Source: AP-15 sp963747735 (GTDB lineage: Bacteria > Pseudomonadota > Alphaproteobacteria > ATCC43930 > CGMCC-115725). Taken from it: a DNA stretch of 64,000 bases. Below the pieces are notes generated by a model. It did no database searches, was not told the origin of the DNA, and worked only from the letters and a program-made list of their open reading frames with translations. Below are positions 1 to 9,067 of this stretch, piece after piece; within the stretch, counting starts at the first letter, position 1; every line of letters starts with the position of its first letter. The stretch is taken from contig CAVVGE010000019.1 of the NCBI GenBank assembly GCA_963747735.1, positions 1 to 64,000 of the forward strand, read 5' to 3'. A program made the translations under genes and the position numbers.

Positions 1-39
1 CGGATAGCGATACACAGCCAGCATCGAAGGAGAAACGCC

Positions 40-869
40 ATGCAGATCGTCAATTCGCAGAATTGCATCTTTGGGAAAACGCGCGGATGTCGCCGCAGCA
101 CCGGCAGATCCCGACCTACAATGTCGATGACGCGTTGAAGGAGATGGCCGAGGCCGGGGTCGATGCGGCGGTGATCCACCCCGCCCAGCACCTGGGCGAG
201 GGCCCCAACCAGCAGGCGGTCGAGGCGGTCAAGGCGTATCCCCAGAAATTCGTCATTCTCGGCCATTTCGATCTCCAGGCGCCGAACAAGGAAGAGATCG
301 TCCGCAATTGGCGCTCGCGGCCGGGCATGGTCGGGTTTCGCTTCACCTTCAACCAGCCGCACCAGCAGAGCTGGTGGTCGGACGGCTCGGTCGATTGGTT
401 CTGGGCCGCCTGCGAGCGCGAGAAACTGCCGGTCGGGCTGATGGCCGGCGGGCATTTGGCCGAGCTCGGCCGAATCGCCGAGCGCCATCCCGGCCTCAAA
501 TTGCACATCGACCATCATGGCCGCGGCGGCGGGGGCGGGTCGGGCACGGACGATGCCGCCTTTGCCAATCTCGGCGATATGCTCGCACTCGCCAAATTGC
601 CGAATGTCGCGGTCAAGTTGTCGGGGGCGCCGAGCTATTCGAGCGAGCCCTACCCCTACCGCAACATCCACAAATACATCCGCCAGATCGTCGACGCGTT
701 CGGACCCGAGCGCTGCTTTTGGGGCACCGATATCACCCGCATGCCATGCCCTTACCGGCAATGCGTGACGATGTTCACCGAGGAATTGCCGTGGCTCCAA
801 GGCCGCGACAAGGAATTGGTCATGGGCGAGGCGATCTGCGCCTGGCTCGGCTGGCGACGCCCCGCCTGA
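40..869 (+). CDS. Amidohydrolase family (TIM-barrel) hydrolase, apparent frameshift near codon 8
   Basis: Metal-dependent hydrolase of the amidohydrolase-2 type, probably acting on a lactone or carboxylated ring intermediate; substrate unknown. An ATG at 40 has a good ribosome site (AAGGAG, bases 26-31) and encodes MQIVNSQ. Two extra bases (AA, 61-62) then shift the frame, and the family's HLW motif follows from the TTG at 63. Removing AA gives MQIVNSQLHLWE, the usual start of this family. Later motifs include HIDHHG and FWGTDITR, with the metal-binding Asp in the last. As read, the uninterrupted frame starts only at 63 or at the ATG at 87. It lies upstream of the Rieske dioxygenase gene on the same strand, so a shared aromatic pathway is plausible. 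Family call fairly sure, substrate not. Confidence 0.75.
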
Positions 870-953
870 CCGCGACCGCTTCGAGCGAATTTCCCGCTAC
901 GGCCCGGTTGCTGCTAACATGACAGTGCCGATGGAAGGGGAGGAGGGACTGTC

Positions 954-2198
954 ATGTCCGAGCTGGGCGGCGCGGAGGCGCGGGGGGTGATGTGGCCGTT
1001 GAACGGGCTGAGCCAGGTGCCGTTTCGGCTGTACACCGACGAGGCTCAGTACCGGCGCGAGCAGGAGCGGATTTTTCACGGGCCGGCCTGGAGCTTTTTG
1101 TGCCTGACCGCGGAGATCCCGGAGCCCGGCGATTGGGTCGCGACGACCATCGGCGAGACGGCGGTGGCCGTGACCCGCGACGCGGCGGGGGCGATCCATG
1201 CCTTTCCGAACCGCTGCGCCCATCGCGGCAACCTCCTTTGCCTCGAACGCCGCGGGCACGGCAACGAGATCAAATGCATCTATCACGGCTGGACCTATGA
1301 CCTCGCCGGCCGGTTGACCGGGGTCGCGTTCGAGCGCGGGGTCAAGCGCCAGGGCGGGATGCCGCCCGAATTCAGGAAGGACGAGCACGATCTGCCGCAG
1401 CTCAGGGTGGGCGAGGTGGCGGGGCTCGTCTTCGGCACGTTCAGCGACAAGGCCCCCGACCTTGAGACCTATCTCGGGCCGCAAGTGGTCGTCGGCATCC
1501 GCCGCGTCTTGAACCGCAAGGCGCACATCCTCGGCCGCAGCACCCAGGTATTGCCGAACAACTGGAAGCTCTATGCCGAGAATACCAAGGACACCTACCA
1601 CGCCAGCATCCTGCACGCTTTTCTGACGACGTTCCGCATCAACCGGCTCAGCATGCCGGGCGGCATTCATATCGACGACAGCGGCGGCCACCATTTCAGC
1701 CAGGCCAAGCTCGATTATGCCGCCGAGGACGGCGACTACCAGCGCGAGGGGCTGCGCGCCGACACCGATTTGCGGCTCGAAGACCCCTCGGTCGTCGAAT
1801 CGGTGGACGAGTATGGCGACCAGGTTTCGGTGCAGATCCTGACGATCTTCCCGAACATGATCCTGCAGCAGATCAGAAATTCGATCGCGGTCCGGGTGAT
1901 CCAGCCGAAGGGCCTCGAAAAGACCGAGCTCGAATGGATCCATTTGGGCTTTGACGGCGACGACGAGGCGATGACCGAGCGCCGCCTGCGCCAAGGCAAT
2001 CTCGTCGGGGCGGCCGGCTATATCTCGATGGAGGACGGCTGCGTCGGCGGCTTTGTGCAACGCGCCTTGCGCTACAACGACGCCGACAGCGGGGTCGTCA
2101 TGATGGGCGGCCACGAGGCTGGGTCGCAGCCCTTCCGGTCGAGCGAGGCGGCGATCCGAGGCTTCTGGAAAAAATACCGCGAGCTGCTCGGCGACTGA
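954..2198 (+). CDS. Rieske-type aromatic ring-hydroxylating dioxygenase, alpha subunit
   Basis: Catalytic large subunit of a two-component ring-hydroxylating oxygenase, 414 residues. The Rieske [2Fe-2S] ligands are C88, H90, C108 and H111 (C-A-H and C-I-Y-H). The mononuclear iron region shows N210, bridging D213, H216 and H221. The stretch around ILTIFPNMILQQI resembles anthranilate dioxygenase and salicylate 5-hydroxylase large subunits, so a benzoate-, anthranilate- or salicylate-like substrate is likely but unproven. A strong purine-rich ribosome site (GGAGGAGGGA) precedes the ATG. The matching beta subunit is at 3369-3872, separated by a decayed substrate-binding protein gene. No ferredoxin or reductase gene is present here, so electron transfer must be encoded elsewhere. 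Confidence 0.93.
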   Translation: MSELGGAEARGVMWPLNGLSQVPFRLYTDEAQYRREQERIFHGPAWSFLCLTAEIPEPGDWVATTIGETAVAVTRDAAGAIHAFPNRCAHRGNLLCLERRGHGNEIKCIYHGWTYDLAGRLTGVAFERGVKRQGGMPPEFRKDEHDLPQLRVGEVAGLVFGTFSDKAPDLETYLGPQVVVGIRRVLNRKAHILGRSTQVLPNNWKLYAENTKDTYHASILHAFLTTFRINRLSMPGGIHIDDSGGHHFSQAKLDYAAEDGDYQREGLRADTDLRLEDPSVVESVDEYGDQVSVQILTIFPNMILQQIRNSIAVRVIQPKGLEKTELEWIHLGFDGDDEAMTERRLRQGNLVGAAGYISMEDGCVGGFVQRALRYNDADSGVVMMGGHEAGSQPFRSSEAAIRGFWKKYRELLGD

Positions 2199-2259
2199 GC
2201 GCGAGCGGCGAAGTGAGCTGCACCCTCGGCATGGGTGCGTCCGATCCGACAGCCCTATG

Positions 2260-2358
2260 CCGGCTCTTGAGCTGGTCATCAACTTGAAAATCGCAAAGGC
2301 GCTCGGGCTGACGATAGCGCCGCTGCTGCTTTCCCGTGCCGACGAGGTCGTCGAATGA
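2260..2358 (+). pseudogene. C-terminal remnant of a TRI-type ABC substrate-binding protein
   Basis: Only the last 32 codons or so survive, reading PALELVINLKIAKALG and ending DEVVE before a TGA at 2356. This tail is nearly identical to the C-terminus of the neighbouring gene at 2355-3297 (FELVINLKTAKALG ... GEVIE). The stop overlaps the next ATG as ATGA, so two such genes once stood in tandem with translational coupling. The rest of the first copy is gone; the dioxygenase alpha gene ends just upstream at 2198. Assignment rests on similarity to the neighbour. Confidence 0.7.
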
Positions 2359-3297
2359 GGCGCCGGGAGCTGCTTTTGCTGATTGGCGCCGTCGCCCTGC
2401 TGCCCGGGGTGAGCCGGGGCGAGCAGCAGCGCCGGATCGGCTTCTTGGGTCTCACCTCCAAAGCCGCCTGGGCGAATTCTGCCGATTTTCGCCAGGGCCT
2501 CGCCGAGACCGGCTATATCGAAGGCCGCAACCTGGTGATCGACTACCGCTGGGCGGAAGGCCATTACGATCGGCTGCTGGCGCTGGCGGCCGAGCTCGTG
2601 GGCGAGAAGGCCGAGGCCATATCGACCGAGGGCGGACCCGCCCCGGCAAAAGCGGCAATGCAGGCGACGACCACGATACCGATCGTTGGCTCGACCGTCG
2701 CCTCCCTTGTCAAACATTTCAACCGCCCCGAGGGCAATTTGACCGGGGTCAGCATCGTCACCGGCGACTTGATGCTGAAGCGGCTGCAGATTCTCACCCG
2801 GCGCCAAGATCGGCGTCCTGATGAACCCGGCCTCTACGTTTTACGATCGCGACCGCAAAAGGATCGAGGACGCCGCGGCAGCGCTCGGCGTCAAGCTCGT
2901 TGTCGCCAACCTCTCCGCCGATGCCGATTTCGATCCGGCCTTCGCCAGCCTTGACCAACGGCATGTCGGCGCGCTGATGCCGGAGCCCGAGCCGTTCCTG
3001 GGCAGCCGAGGGCAGCTGCTCGCCACCCTCGCGGCACGCTACAAGGTCCCGATGATGCAGGAGTGGCGCGAGGCCGTTGCCGCCGGCGGTTTGATCAGCT
3101 ATGGGCCGAGCCTTGCCTGGGTTTTTCATCAGGTCGGCCACTATACCGGCCAGATTCTGAACGGGGCGGAGCCGGCCGGTCTGCCGGTGGTGGTGCCGGC
3201 CAGGTTCGAATTGGTCATCAACCTGAAAACGGCAAAGGCGCTCGGGCTGACGATCCCGCCATCGATCTTGGCGGGCGCTGGCGAGGTCATCGAATGA
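2355..3297 (+). pseudogene. TRI-type ABC transporter substrate-binding protein, disrupted
   Basis: Periplasmic binding protein of the ABC_sub_bind (TrpXYZ-like) family. The first frame starts at 2355 with a hydrophobic leader (LLLLIGAVALLPG) and reads through RRIGFLGL, GRNLVIDYRWAEG and LKRLQIL to about 2797. The family sequence then continues in another frame from about 2800 (GAKIGVLMNPASTFY) to the stop at 3295. About four residues (HELV-like) expected at the junction are missing and the frame changes, which fits a deletion of about 11 bases. So this is a broken gene rather than a simple one-base error. No permease or ATPase of this family lies nearby. It sits between the alpha and beta dioxygenase genes. 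Confidence 0.8.
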
Positions 3298-3368
3298 GGG
3301 GCATCGAGGGCTTGCCCAATCGGCCCGCGGCGCTAGGGCTGCGGCATCAAACGCGTGAGGCGCCGGTG

Positions 3369-3872
3369 ATGGACGATGGCGCGGTGGACGATGGCGCGAT
3401 GGACAACAGCGCGGTGCGGCGGGGTGTGGCCGAGCTGATCGCCGCCTATGCCGAAACGATCGACGACGACCGGCTCGAAGAATGGCCGGAGTTTTTTGTC
3501 GAGCATTGCCGCTATCTGATCACCAGCCGCGAAAGCCACGAGGCCGGCTATCGCCACGGCGTCGTCTATGCCGCTTCAAAAGGCATGCTGAGGGACCGGG
3601 TGCTGGCGCTGCGCCGCGCCAACATCTTCGAGGCGCACCGCTATCGCCACATCATCGGCCCGACCCGGATCGGCCGGGTCGCCGACGGCATTGCCGAAGC
3701 GCGCTCGAACTTTATCGCGGTCCGGATCATGCACGACGGCGAGATGAGCCTGTTCGCCGCCGGCCGCTATCTCGACCGGGTCGATGTTTCGACCGAGCCC
3801 TATCGCTTTGCCGAGCGCCTCGTCATCCTCGACAGCCAGAAGATCGACACGCTGCTGGTCATTCCGCTCTAG
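3369..3872 (+). CDS. Aromatic ring-hydroxylating dioxygenase, beta subunit
   Basis: Small structural subunit (167 residues from this start) of the SnoaL/NTF2 fold that assembles with the alpha subunit into an alpha3beta3 oxygenase. Diagnostic stretches are AYAETIDDDRLEEW, MLRDRVLALRRANIFEAHRYRH and AGRYLDRV, all typical of beta subunits of anthranilate- and salicylate-type dioxygenases. I chose the ATG at 3369 because GAGG lies eight bases upstream. The frame also opens at 3294, where ATGA overlaps the stop of the broken binding-protein gene, and another ATG lies at 3399. Function is confident by family and by the nearby alpha subunit; the start is less sure. Confidence 0.88.
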   Translation: MDDGAVDDGAMDNSAVRRGVAELIAAYAETIDDDRLEEWPEFFVEHCRYLITSRESHEAGYRHGVVYAASKGMLRDRVLALRRANIFEAHRYRHIIGPTRIGRVADGIAEARSNFIAVRIMHDGEMSLFAAGRYLDRVDVSTEPYRFAERLVILDSQKIDTLLVIPL

Positions 3873-4692
3873 TCGCCCGCGACTGTAATTCGCAGCCCGC
3901 GCCGGGACCGGCATGACATCGGTGCTCGAATGCGGGTCCGGATGGGGGCCGGGATTCGGTAAATTATGGCCCGGATAATATTTTATCCGACAGCTTGACG
4001 CGATCCCGTCCGGTGGCCTCTTTCATCTTTGATACGCTGCCCGCTTACCATCAACAGGAGCCGCTCCCACGCGCTGCGATCCTGCGAAGGCAATCAAGGT
4101 TCTAACCGGCATGCTGGATACTTCGCCGACGGAAAACGCTGGTGGAGCGCAATTGCGGCGGGCGATCAGGAGAGAGTTATGCCTCAATACAAATCAGACG
4201 GATGATTCCCACGCTCTTGCCTCGTCGCCCCCGCGCAAGCGGGGGTCCAGAGCCGCGGGCATGACAAAAGAAGGAAGCGTGCCAAGCGTTGGGTTCCTAC
4301 CGCTAGCTGGACCGCCGACCCCGATGCCATCCTCAAAAAGGTCCACCGCGGGAAACAAACGTTAAAGTCGATCCACTAGAGCGATCGTGGGGCTTGGTTT
4401 CCGGGCTCGAGACTCTGATTCGCAGTCTATCCATTTTATAATCGTTGCGCTCGATCCGCCATCCGGCAACGGGTCGTTTCTTGCGGCAACAGCAGCTGGC
4501 CGATCTTGGCCCCTCGGCGGCGAGCGCAACCCCAACGATCCGTTCGCCTGTTTGCATTGTCTTCGATGTTTGACGGTGTTCGACGCGCCGGCCGAATGCG
4601 GCGAAGATTTTCCTCGCCGAAAAGTCTTTTATCTGCTTCTCGATCGGCGTATCAAGGCATCGCAAAACCAGCCGTGGGGGAACGAGGCAGTC
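3873..4692. other. Long intergenic region with one palindromic repeat
   Basis: About 820 bases without a convincing gene. Open frames here (for example 4111-4365) have no recognisable domain. The region has some AT-richer patches (around 3958-3990 and 4430-4450) that could hold the mucR promoter, but I cannot define it. A GC-rich hairpin is at 4228-4245. Confidence 0.6.
4228..4245. repeat. Short palindromic repeat, hairpin with GCAA loop
   Basis: Perfect hairpin: CCCCCGC, loop GCAA, GCGGGGG. The same core with flanks GTCGC and TCCA recurs at 60105-60122. It belongs to the dispersed hairpin family with GNRA-like loops seen at several sites in this window. Confidence 0.85.
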
Positions 4693-5130
4693 ATGGACGA
4701 CACAGGTGCGATGAAAACCGTCGATCTACGCCCGGTGGCGAAGATCATTGTCAGTTATGTCGGCAACCACGTCTTGGCGCCCGACCAGCTATCCGGCTTG
4801 ATCGCCACCGTCGATCAGGCAATTCGCCAGCTCGGCACACCGGCAGCACCGCCGCCGGTGCGCATGCCGGCAGTCCCGATCAAGCGGTCGGTGCAGCGGA
4901 CCCACGTCGTTTGTCTTGAATGCGGCTTCCAGGGCAAGACCTTGCGCCGACACCTGGGCACGCGGCACGGTCTTCAGATCGCCGAATATTTGCGGCGCTG
5001 GAAGCTGCCGAGCGATCACCCGTTGACCGCGCCCGCCTATTCCGAGCAGCGCTCTGCGATGGCCAAGGAGCTTGGCCTCGGACGCAAGCGGGGCCGGGCC
5101 CGCGGTCGCGGTCGCCGCGCCAAGACCTGA
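4693..5130 (+). CDS. MucR/Ros family zinc-finger transcriptional regulator
   Basis: Alphaproteobacterial MucR/Ros regulator, 145 residues from the ATG at 4693 (GAGG six bases upstream). The Ros zinc finger is visible as C-L-E-C followed by H-L-G-T-R-H, with GLQIAEYLRRWKLP after it, which is the family's DNA-binding core. The C-terminus is a very basic Arg/Gly/Lys tail (GRKRGRARGRGRR). Family members repress exopolysaccharide, motility and other surface genes; the local targets are unknown. The frame is open for another 300 bases upstream, but the domain and ribosome site support this start. Confidence 0.92.
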   Translation: MDDTGAMKTVDLRPVAKIIVSYVGNHVLAPDQLSGLIATVDQAIRQLGTPAAPPPVRMPAVPIKRSVQRTHVVCLECGFQGKTLRRHLGTRHGLQIAEYLRRWKLPSDHPLTAPAYSEQRSAMAKELGLGRKRGRARGRGRRAKT

Positions 5131-5153
5131 GCGGCATCAAGACCTGAACTGCG

Positions 5154-6593
5154 TCAATCGACAAGCGGCAGGCTGAGCGGCGCAATTTCCGCGGCGCTCC
5201 GGCGCAAGTAATCGCTCCCCGGCGTGGCCTCGATCATGCGCTGCTGGGCGGCGGCGAGCCGCTGCGCGGCGCTGGCTTGGTCGAGCGTGAGCACTCGGCC
5301 CTGGGCGACGACCTGCCGCCCGTCGATAAAGACGTCACGCACCGCGCGGTCGGCCGCGTGATAGACGAGAGAACGCAGCGGGTCGCGCGCCGGCATCATC
5401 TGGGGCTGCGCCAGGTCGACGATGACGAGATCGGCCTTGGCGCCCGGCGCAATACGCCCGAGATCGTCGCGCAGCAACGCGCGGGCGCCACCGATAGTCG
5501 CGGCGTGGAATATATCCGCCGTGCTTACGGTGTGGATGTCGCGGGCGGCGATGCGGGCGAGGATTGCTGCCTTGCGCATCTCCTCGATCAGATTGTGCGG
5601 GGTCGTATCGGTGCCGAGCCCGACCGTGACGCCTGCCCGCAAGTAGTCGCCGAGGTTTTCCATCATCTGGCCATAGCGGGCGAACGGGGTCGGGCAATGG
5701 GCCACCGAGGCGCCGCTCTCGGCGATAATTTCGAGGTCGCTTTGGGTCCACCAGCGCACCCAGGAATGGCTGTCGAGAAAGAGCGCATGGCCGAGGATCG
5801 TCTCGTGTCCCAAAATGCCGACCTCATGCGCCCATTGCACCGGCGTCTTGCCGTGGCGGCGAAGCATTTCCTGGACTTCGACAACGCTTTGCGCGACGTG
5901 GACGGTTAACGGGAGCCCGCGCTCGCGCGCTGCATCCCGGCTGTCGCGCAGCAAATCGGCGGTGCAAGTGTCGATCTGCATCGGCGAAACGACGCCGGAA
6001 AGACGTCCGCAGGGATGTCCCCCAGCCTCGTCGATCAGCGCCAGGGCCGCAGCAAAGCCGCGGCGCCCGCGCGCCTCGTCCCAATCGAATTTGAGCTCGT
6101 GGTCATTGTCGAGCCGCCAGCGCGCCGAGGCATAGCCGGGAGCCAGAAACCCGCGCATGCCACTCTTGGCAAAGAGATCGATCCAGCCCTCCCATGCGGG
6201 CGAAATATCGACGAGCGAGGTGACCCCGCTCTGCAGCAGCTCGCAATAGGCGAACTCGGCGCTGGCCGCGCGGGCGTCGTCGTCGGGTGCGGAAAAGGCC
6301 TGCGAGCGCTCGTAGAGCCCGGTCATATGCATGTTGCGCAGTCCGTGCTCTTCGCGCACGCCGCGATAAAGCGGCTCGTGCTCGGGATGCGCATGGATGT
6401 CGATGAGGCCGGGCATGACCATCCGGTCGCTGCCGTCGATGACCCGTTCCGCCGACCCGGCAAAATTTCGGCCGACAAAGCTGATGCGGTTCTCGGCAAA
6501 GGCGATGTCGATGCGGCGGCGATAGATATGCCGGCCGGCGGTTGCGTCCCAAGCAACGACCCAATCTGCGTTTTTGATAAGGGTGGTGGTCAT
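5154..6593 (-). CDS. ATZ/TRZ-type metal-dependent amidohydrolase (cytosine deaminase-like)
   Basis: 479-residue hydrolase of the subtype I amidohydrolases (chlorohydrolase, guanine or cytosine deaminase, hydroxydechloroatrazine types). Metal ligands can be placed: HAH in GLIDIHAHPEH, His in LTVHVAQ, His in GHALFLDSHSW and Asp in GLGTDTTPHN. The typical N-terminal strand with DWVVAWD and the C-terminal composite domain (PGAKADLVIVDL) are present. A purine-rich ribosome site (GGGGGAGAC) precedes the ATG. It is divergent from the P1 peptidase at 6666. The substrate is probably a cyclic amidine or amide nitrogen compound, by family only. Confidence 0.88.
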   Translation of the reverse strand: MTTTLIKNADWVVAWDATAGRHIYRRRIDIAFAENRISFVGRNFAGSAERVIDGSDRMVMPGLIDIHAHPEHEPLYRGVREEHGLRNMHMTGLYERSQAFSAPDDDARAASAEFAYCELLQSGVTSLVDISPAWEGWIDLFAKSGMRGFLAPGYASARWRLDNDHELKFDWDEARGRRGFAAALALIDEAGGHPCGRLSGVVSPMQIDTCTADLLRDSRDAARERGLPLTVHVAQSVVEVQEMLRRHGKTPVQWAHEVGILGHETILGHALFLDSHSWVRWWTQSDLEIIAESGASVAHCPTPFARYGQMMENLGDYLRAGVTVGLGTDTTPHNLIEEMRKAAILARIAARDIHTVSTADIFHAATIGGARALLRDDLGRIAPGAKADLVIVDLAQPQMMPARDPLRSLVYHAADRAVRDVFIDGRQVVAQGRVLTLDQASAAQRLAAAQQRMIEATPGSDYLRRSAAEIAPLSLPLVD

Positions 6594-6665
6594 GTCTCCC
6601 CCTGCGGCGTTGGTGCGGCGGAAAGCGCGATGATATACGCCGGCACCCGCAGAGGAGGACTAAGA

Positions 6666-7679
6666 GTGGCTGCTGCCGGACAACGCAATTTGATCACCGA
6701 CGTATCGGGAATCCTGGTTGGTCAGGCCGAGGATCATTCTGGGGTCACCGGGACGACGATAGTGCTCGCTGAAGAGCCGGCGGCAGCGGCGGTCGATGTG
6801 CGCGGCGGCGCGCCGGGAAGCCGCGAGCTGCAATTGCTGGCGCCCGAAGCCCTGGTCGAGCGGATCGACGCGGTTGTGCTGTCCGGCGGTTCGGCCTTCG
6901 GCCTCGATGCGGCAGCCGGGGTGATGGAACGGCTCGCCGCGGCCGGGCGCGGCTTTGCGGTTGGGGCGAGCCGGGTGCCGATTGTGCCGGCGGCGGTCCT
7001 GTTCGATCTCGGCTTCCCCAGCCGCCGTGCGTGGATCGGCGAGCCGCCCTATCGCGCGCTCGGCCGCCGCGCCGTCGATGCCGCGGGCAACGCATTCTCC
7101 CTCGGCAATGCCGGCGCCGGGCTCGGCGCCACCTGCGGGCAGTTGAAAGGCGGCATCGGCAGCGCTTCGCTGGTGCTGGAGGATGGTGCGACGGTCGGGG
7201 CGATCGTCGCCGTCAACAGCTGGGGCTCGGCGGTACGGCCCGATTGCGGGCGGTTTTGGGCCACGGATCTCGCGCTCCCGGGCGAAATCGACCCGCAGCC
7301 GGCGGTTCCCGACGGAGCGCTCGATCCGATGGATTTCTCCGGCTGCAAGGCCATGATCCCCGGTGCCAACACGACAATTGCCGCGGTCGCCACCGACGCG
7401 GCGCTCGACAAGGCCGGCTGCCGGCGGTTGGCGATCATGGCCCAGTCCGGCCTCGCCCGTGCCATTCGCCCGATCCACACCCCGTTCGACGGCGACACGG
7501 TGTTCGCATTGTCGACCGGAACCGGCCCCACGGCGGCACCCGCCCGGCTCGCTCTGCTCGGCAGCGCCGCCGCCGATTGCCTGGCGCGCGCGGTCATGCG
7601 CGCGCTGACAGCCGCCGAGTCGCTGGGCGGCGTCCCGAGCTGGCGGCAACTCTGGGGACAGCGGCAAGGTGCGGCTTGA
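6666..7679 (+). CDS. P1 family peptidase (DmpA/BapA-like aminopeptidase)
   Basis: Member of the DmpA family of N-terminal nucleophile hydrolases, which self-cleave into two chains and act as beta- or D-aminopeptidases or amidases. Typical elements: N-terminal NLITDVSGILVG, then VLSGGSAFGLDAAAGV and the VAVNSWGS region, where the Ser after Asn is the likely nucleophile. The frame is open far upstream, but the GTG at 6666 has GGAGG at a good distance and gives 337 residues. It precedes two binding proteins and a LIV importer on the same strand, so it may process an imported peptide or amide. That link is inference. Confidence 0.85.
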   Translation: MAAAGQRNLITDVSGILVGQAEDHSGVTGTTIVLAEEPAAAAVDVRGGAPGSRELQLLAPEALVERIDAVVLSGGSAFGLDAAAGVMERLAAAGRGFAVGASRVPIVPAAVLFDLGFPSRRAWIGEPPYRALGRRAVDAAGNAFSLGNAGAGLGATCGQLKGGIGSASLVLEDGATVGAIVAVNSWGSAVRPDCGRFWATDLALPGEIDPQPAVPDGALDPMDFSGCKAMIPGANTTIAAVATDAALDKAGCRRLAIMAQSGLARAIRPIHTPFDGDTVFALSTGTGPTAAPARLALLGSAAADCLARAVMRALTAAESLGGVPSWRQLWGQRQGAA

Positions 7680-7752
7680 CAGCCCGACGCCGCGACTGAT
7701 AAGGCGCCAGACCAAGCCTCGTACATTTCGAACAGGGATCGGAGACGCTGAC

Positions 7753-8955
7753 ATGTTCCCCCGGATGATTTGGGCGGCGGCCTGTGCCGCCGCTTTTGCC
7801 GCTTCGCCAACATTCGCCGCCGAGACGATCAAGATCGGCTTCCCGATCCCGCTGTCGGGGCCGACCGCCGTTTACGGCCAACCGGTCTTGAAGGGCGCGG
7901 AGCTGGCGGTCGCCGAGATCAACGCCAAGGGCGGCGTCCTCGGCCGCAAGCTCGAATTGCTGCCGCGCGACAGCAAGGCCAACGCCGACGAGGCGGTGCG
8001 CGTCGCGCGCGAATTGATCATCAAGAACGGTGTCGATTTTCTGGTCGGCACCCTGACCTCGGCCGAAGCGCCGGCGGTGTCGACGGTCGCGAAGGAAAAC
8101 CAGATCGTCTTTATCGCGCCGACCTCGAAAAGCACGATCCTGACCGACCCGCAGCACCTCAACCCCTATATTTTCCGCGTCTCCTCGAACACCGATGTCG
8201 AGGGGCTGGCGGGCGCCACCTTGATGGCGCAATGGAAGGACGTGAAAACCGTCGCCACGATCGCGCCCGACTACGCCTATGGCCGTAACTCGGCCGCCGC
8301 CTTTATCGCCAGCCTGAAAAAGCTGCGCCCCGACATCAAGATCGTCGATCAGCAATGGCCGAAGGTCGGCGAGCCAGACTTCACCGCCTTCATCACCGCG
8401 CAGATGGGCAAGAAGCCGGATGCCGTCTACGCCTCGCTGTTCGCCGGCGACTTCATCACCTTTACCAAGGAAGCCAAGCCGCTCGGCTATTTCAAGATGA
8501 TCCAGAACCGGATGATCGACGCCGCCGAGGTCGGCACCACCGACGAAGCGCAGGCGCTCGGCAGCGACTATCCCTACGGCATCATCTCCGACAGCTACGA
8601 CCCGGTGATTTGGGGCGGCGCCAACGAGCCGGCGGCGCATAAGAAATTCGTCGAGGACCTGAAGGCGTTCACCAAGGAAAAATACGCCTCGGGCTGGTCG
8701 ATCGTCGGCTACCAGTCGATCTTTGCGCTCGCCGACGGCATCAAAAAGGCCGGCGACACCAAGAGCGCCGGCGTCGCCAAGGCATTGCTCGGCATGACCT
8801 GGGACACCCCGGTCGGCAAGCGCACCTTCAGCGCCAAGTCGCACGAGACCTTCGCCCCCGAATATTGGGGCGTCATGGTCAAGGACGCGGCCTATCCGTT
8901 TGCCGTCATGAAGAACCCCGAGCTGTTGCCGACCTCGTTCCCGGTGACCAACTGA
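7753..8955 (+). CDS. HAAT/LIV-type ABC transporter substrate-binding protein, copy 1
   Basis: Periplasmic binding protein of about 400 residues (Peripla_BP_6 family). A signal peptide is clear: basic start, hydrophobic WAAACAAAFAA, cleavage after TFA. The mature protein begins AETIKIGFPIPLSGP, followed by LVGTLTSAEAPAVS and VATIAPDYAYGRN. It is strikingly similar to the next gene (9068-10264) over its length, so the two are recent tandem paralogues. They share a downstream permease and ATPase set, suggesting one transporter fed by two binding proteins. The ligand cannot be read from sequence; amino acids, amides or aromatic acids are all possible for this family. Confidence 0.93.
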   Translation: MFPRMIWAAACAAAFAASPTFAAETIKIGFPIPLSGPTAVYGQPVLKGAELAVAEINAKGGVLGRKLELLPRDSKANADEAVRVARELIIKNGVDFLVGTLTSAEAPAVSTVAKENQIVFIAPTSKSTILTDPQHLNPYIFRVSSNTDVEGLAGATLMAQWKDVKTVATIAPDYAYGRNSAAAFIASLKKLRPDIKIVDQQWPKVGEPDFTAFITAQMGKKPDAVYASLFAGDFITFTKEAKPLGYFKMIQNRMIDAAEVGTTDEAQALGSDYPYGIISDSYDPVIWGGANEPAAHKKFVEDLKAFTKEKYASGWSIVGYQSIFALADGIKKAGDTKSAGVAKALLGMTWDTPVGKRTFSAKSHETFAPEYWGVMVKDAAYPFAVMKNPELLPTSFPVTN

Positions 8956-9067
8956 GGGGGCATCGAGACCAGAACTGCAGCAGATCGATCGGCGATAACG
9001 ATCGGCGCTGCCAAGGATAACCGAGCGTCCGCGCATGATCGCGGACGCCGCCTTACGGGAGGATTTG

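Noticed and set aside
897..2807. Long minus-strand open frame of 636 codons
   Set aside because: Antisense to the Rieske alpha gene and the binding-protein relic; no domain, and composition of a GC-rich shadow frame.
4111..4365. 84-codon open frame before mucR
   Set aside because: Contains the palindromic repeat and has no recognisable protein pattern or ribosome site.
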